6,204 nucleotides of DNA from Anaerolineaceae bacterium. GTDB taxonomy: Bacteria; Chloroflexota; Anaerolineae; Anaerolineales; Anaerolineaceae. Shown here piece after piece: positions 6,087-6,204 of the stretch. How positions within the stretch are numbered: the first letter of the stretch is position 1; every line of letters begins with the position of its first letter. The notes under the pieces were generated by a model. The model did not search any database, was not told the DNA's origin, and saw only the letters and a list, made by a program, of their open reading frames with translations. The stretch is from the NCBI GenBank assembly GCA_003158355.1, contig PMIV01000277.1, forward strand, positions 1 to 6,204, given 5' to 3'. A program made the position numbers and the translations under genes.

Positions 6087-6204
6087 ACCCCTATGAGTTT
6101 AGCGGAAAAGTCGGTATTTCGCAACCATCAAAAAATAGTCTTCATATTGATACAATCTTTTCAATATATCATTCACACAAGCAAAATACTGCTACAATTT
6201 GAGT
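6087..6204. other. AT-rich intergenic end region with a 7-bp inverted repeat
   Basis: No coding sequence is visible. ATATTGA (6144-6150) and TCAATAT (6161-6167) form a perfect 7-bp inverted repeat with a 10-bp spacer, a shape that could be an operator. On the + strand TTCACA (6172-6177, 5 of 6 to the -35 consensus) and TACAAT (6193-6198) could form a promoter reading out of the window, but the 15-bp spacer is short. A - strand promoter for the DUF429-like gene should also be here, but I cannot pick one. Confidence 0.35.

Overview
This window looks like ordinary chromosomal DNA of a mesophilic anaerobic or facultative bacterium. The best guess is a member of the Chloroflexota (Anaerolineae-like). 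That guess rests on protein character, on a T-box leader in front of serS, and on cysS being followed directly by rlmB. It is an inference, because no marker in the window fixes the taxon. There are no insertion sequences, prophage genes, tRNA or rRNA genes, or CRISPR arrays.

Layout. Positions 1-1672 (+) hold the 3' two thirds of cysS (cysteinyl-tRNA synthetase) and, nine bases later, an rlmB/TrmH-family rRNA 2'-O-methyltransferase that starts with TTG. An AT-rich spacer with an 11-bp direct repeat leads to a FtnA-type ferritin (1755-2237, +). The ferritin gene ends in a strong hairpin terminator, which faces the end of the convergent serS gene. serS (2355-3623, -) is preceded by about 270 nt of leader holding a complete T-box riboswitch. 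Its specifier is the serine codon UCC, its T-box bulge is UGGC (matching the G discriminator base of tRNA-Ser), and an intrinsic terminator and a TATAAT promoter are visible. Divergent from this leader is a 33-codon gene for a one-helix membrane peptide (4017-4118, +). A terminator that appears to work in both directions separates it from a UbiA-type membrane prenyltransferase gene (4189-5235, -). Upstream of that, on the same strand, lies a DUF429-like protein (5322-6086, -) in which two of the family's usual acidic positions are Asn. The last 118 bases are AT-rich and non-coding, with an inverted repeat and possible promoter elements.

How the parts fit. Two aminoacyl-tRNA synthetases and an rRNA methyltransferase give the left and middle a translation theme. 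SerRS synthesis is predicted to rise when uncharged tRNA-Ser accumulates. Ferritin stores iron and detoxifies Fe(II). The prenyltransferase probably makes a quinone or another isoprenoid lipid; its DUF429-like neighbour may share its transcript, but no functional link is evident.

No previously undescribed multigene system is convincing here. The items most worth a second look are the T-box leader, the tiny membrane-peptide gene beside it, the DUF429-like protein with its Asp-to-Asn changes, and the repeat architecture upstream of ferritin.
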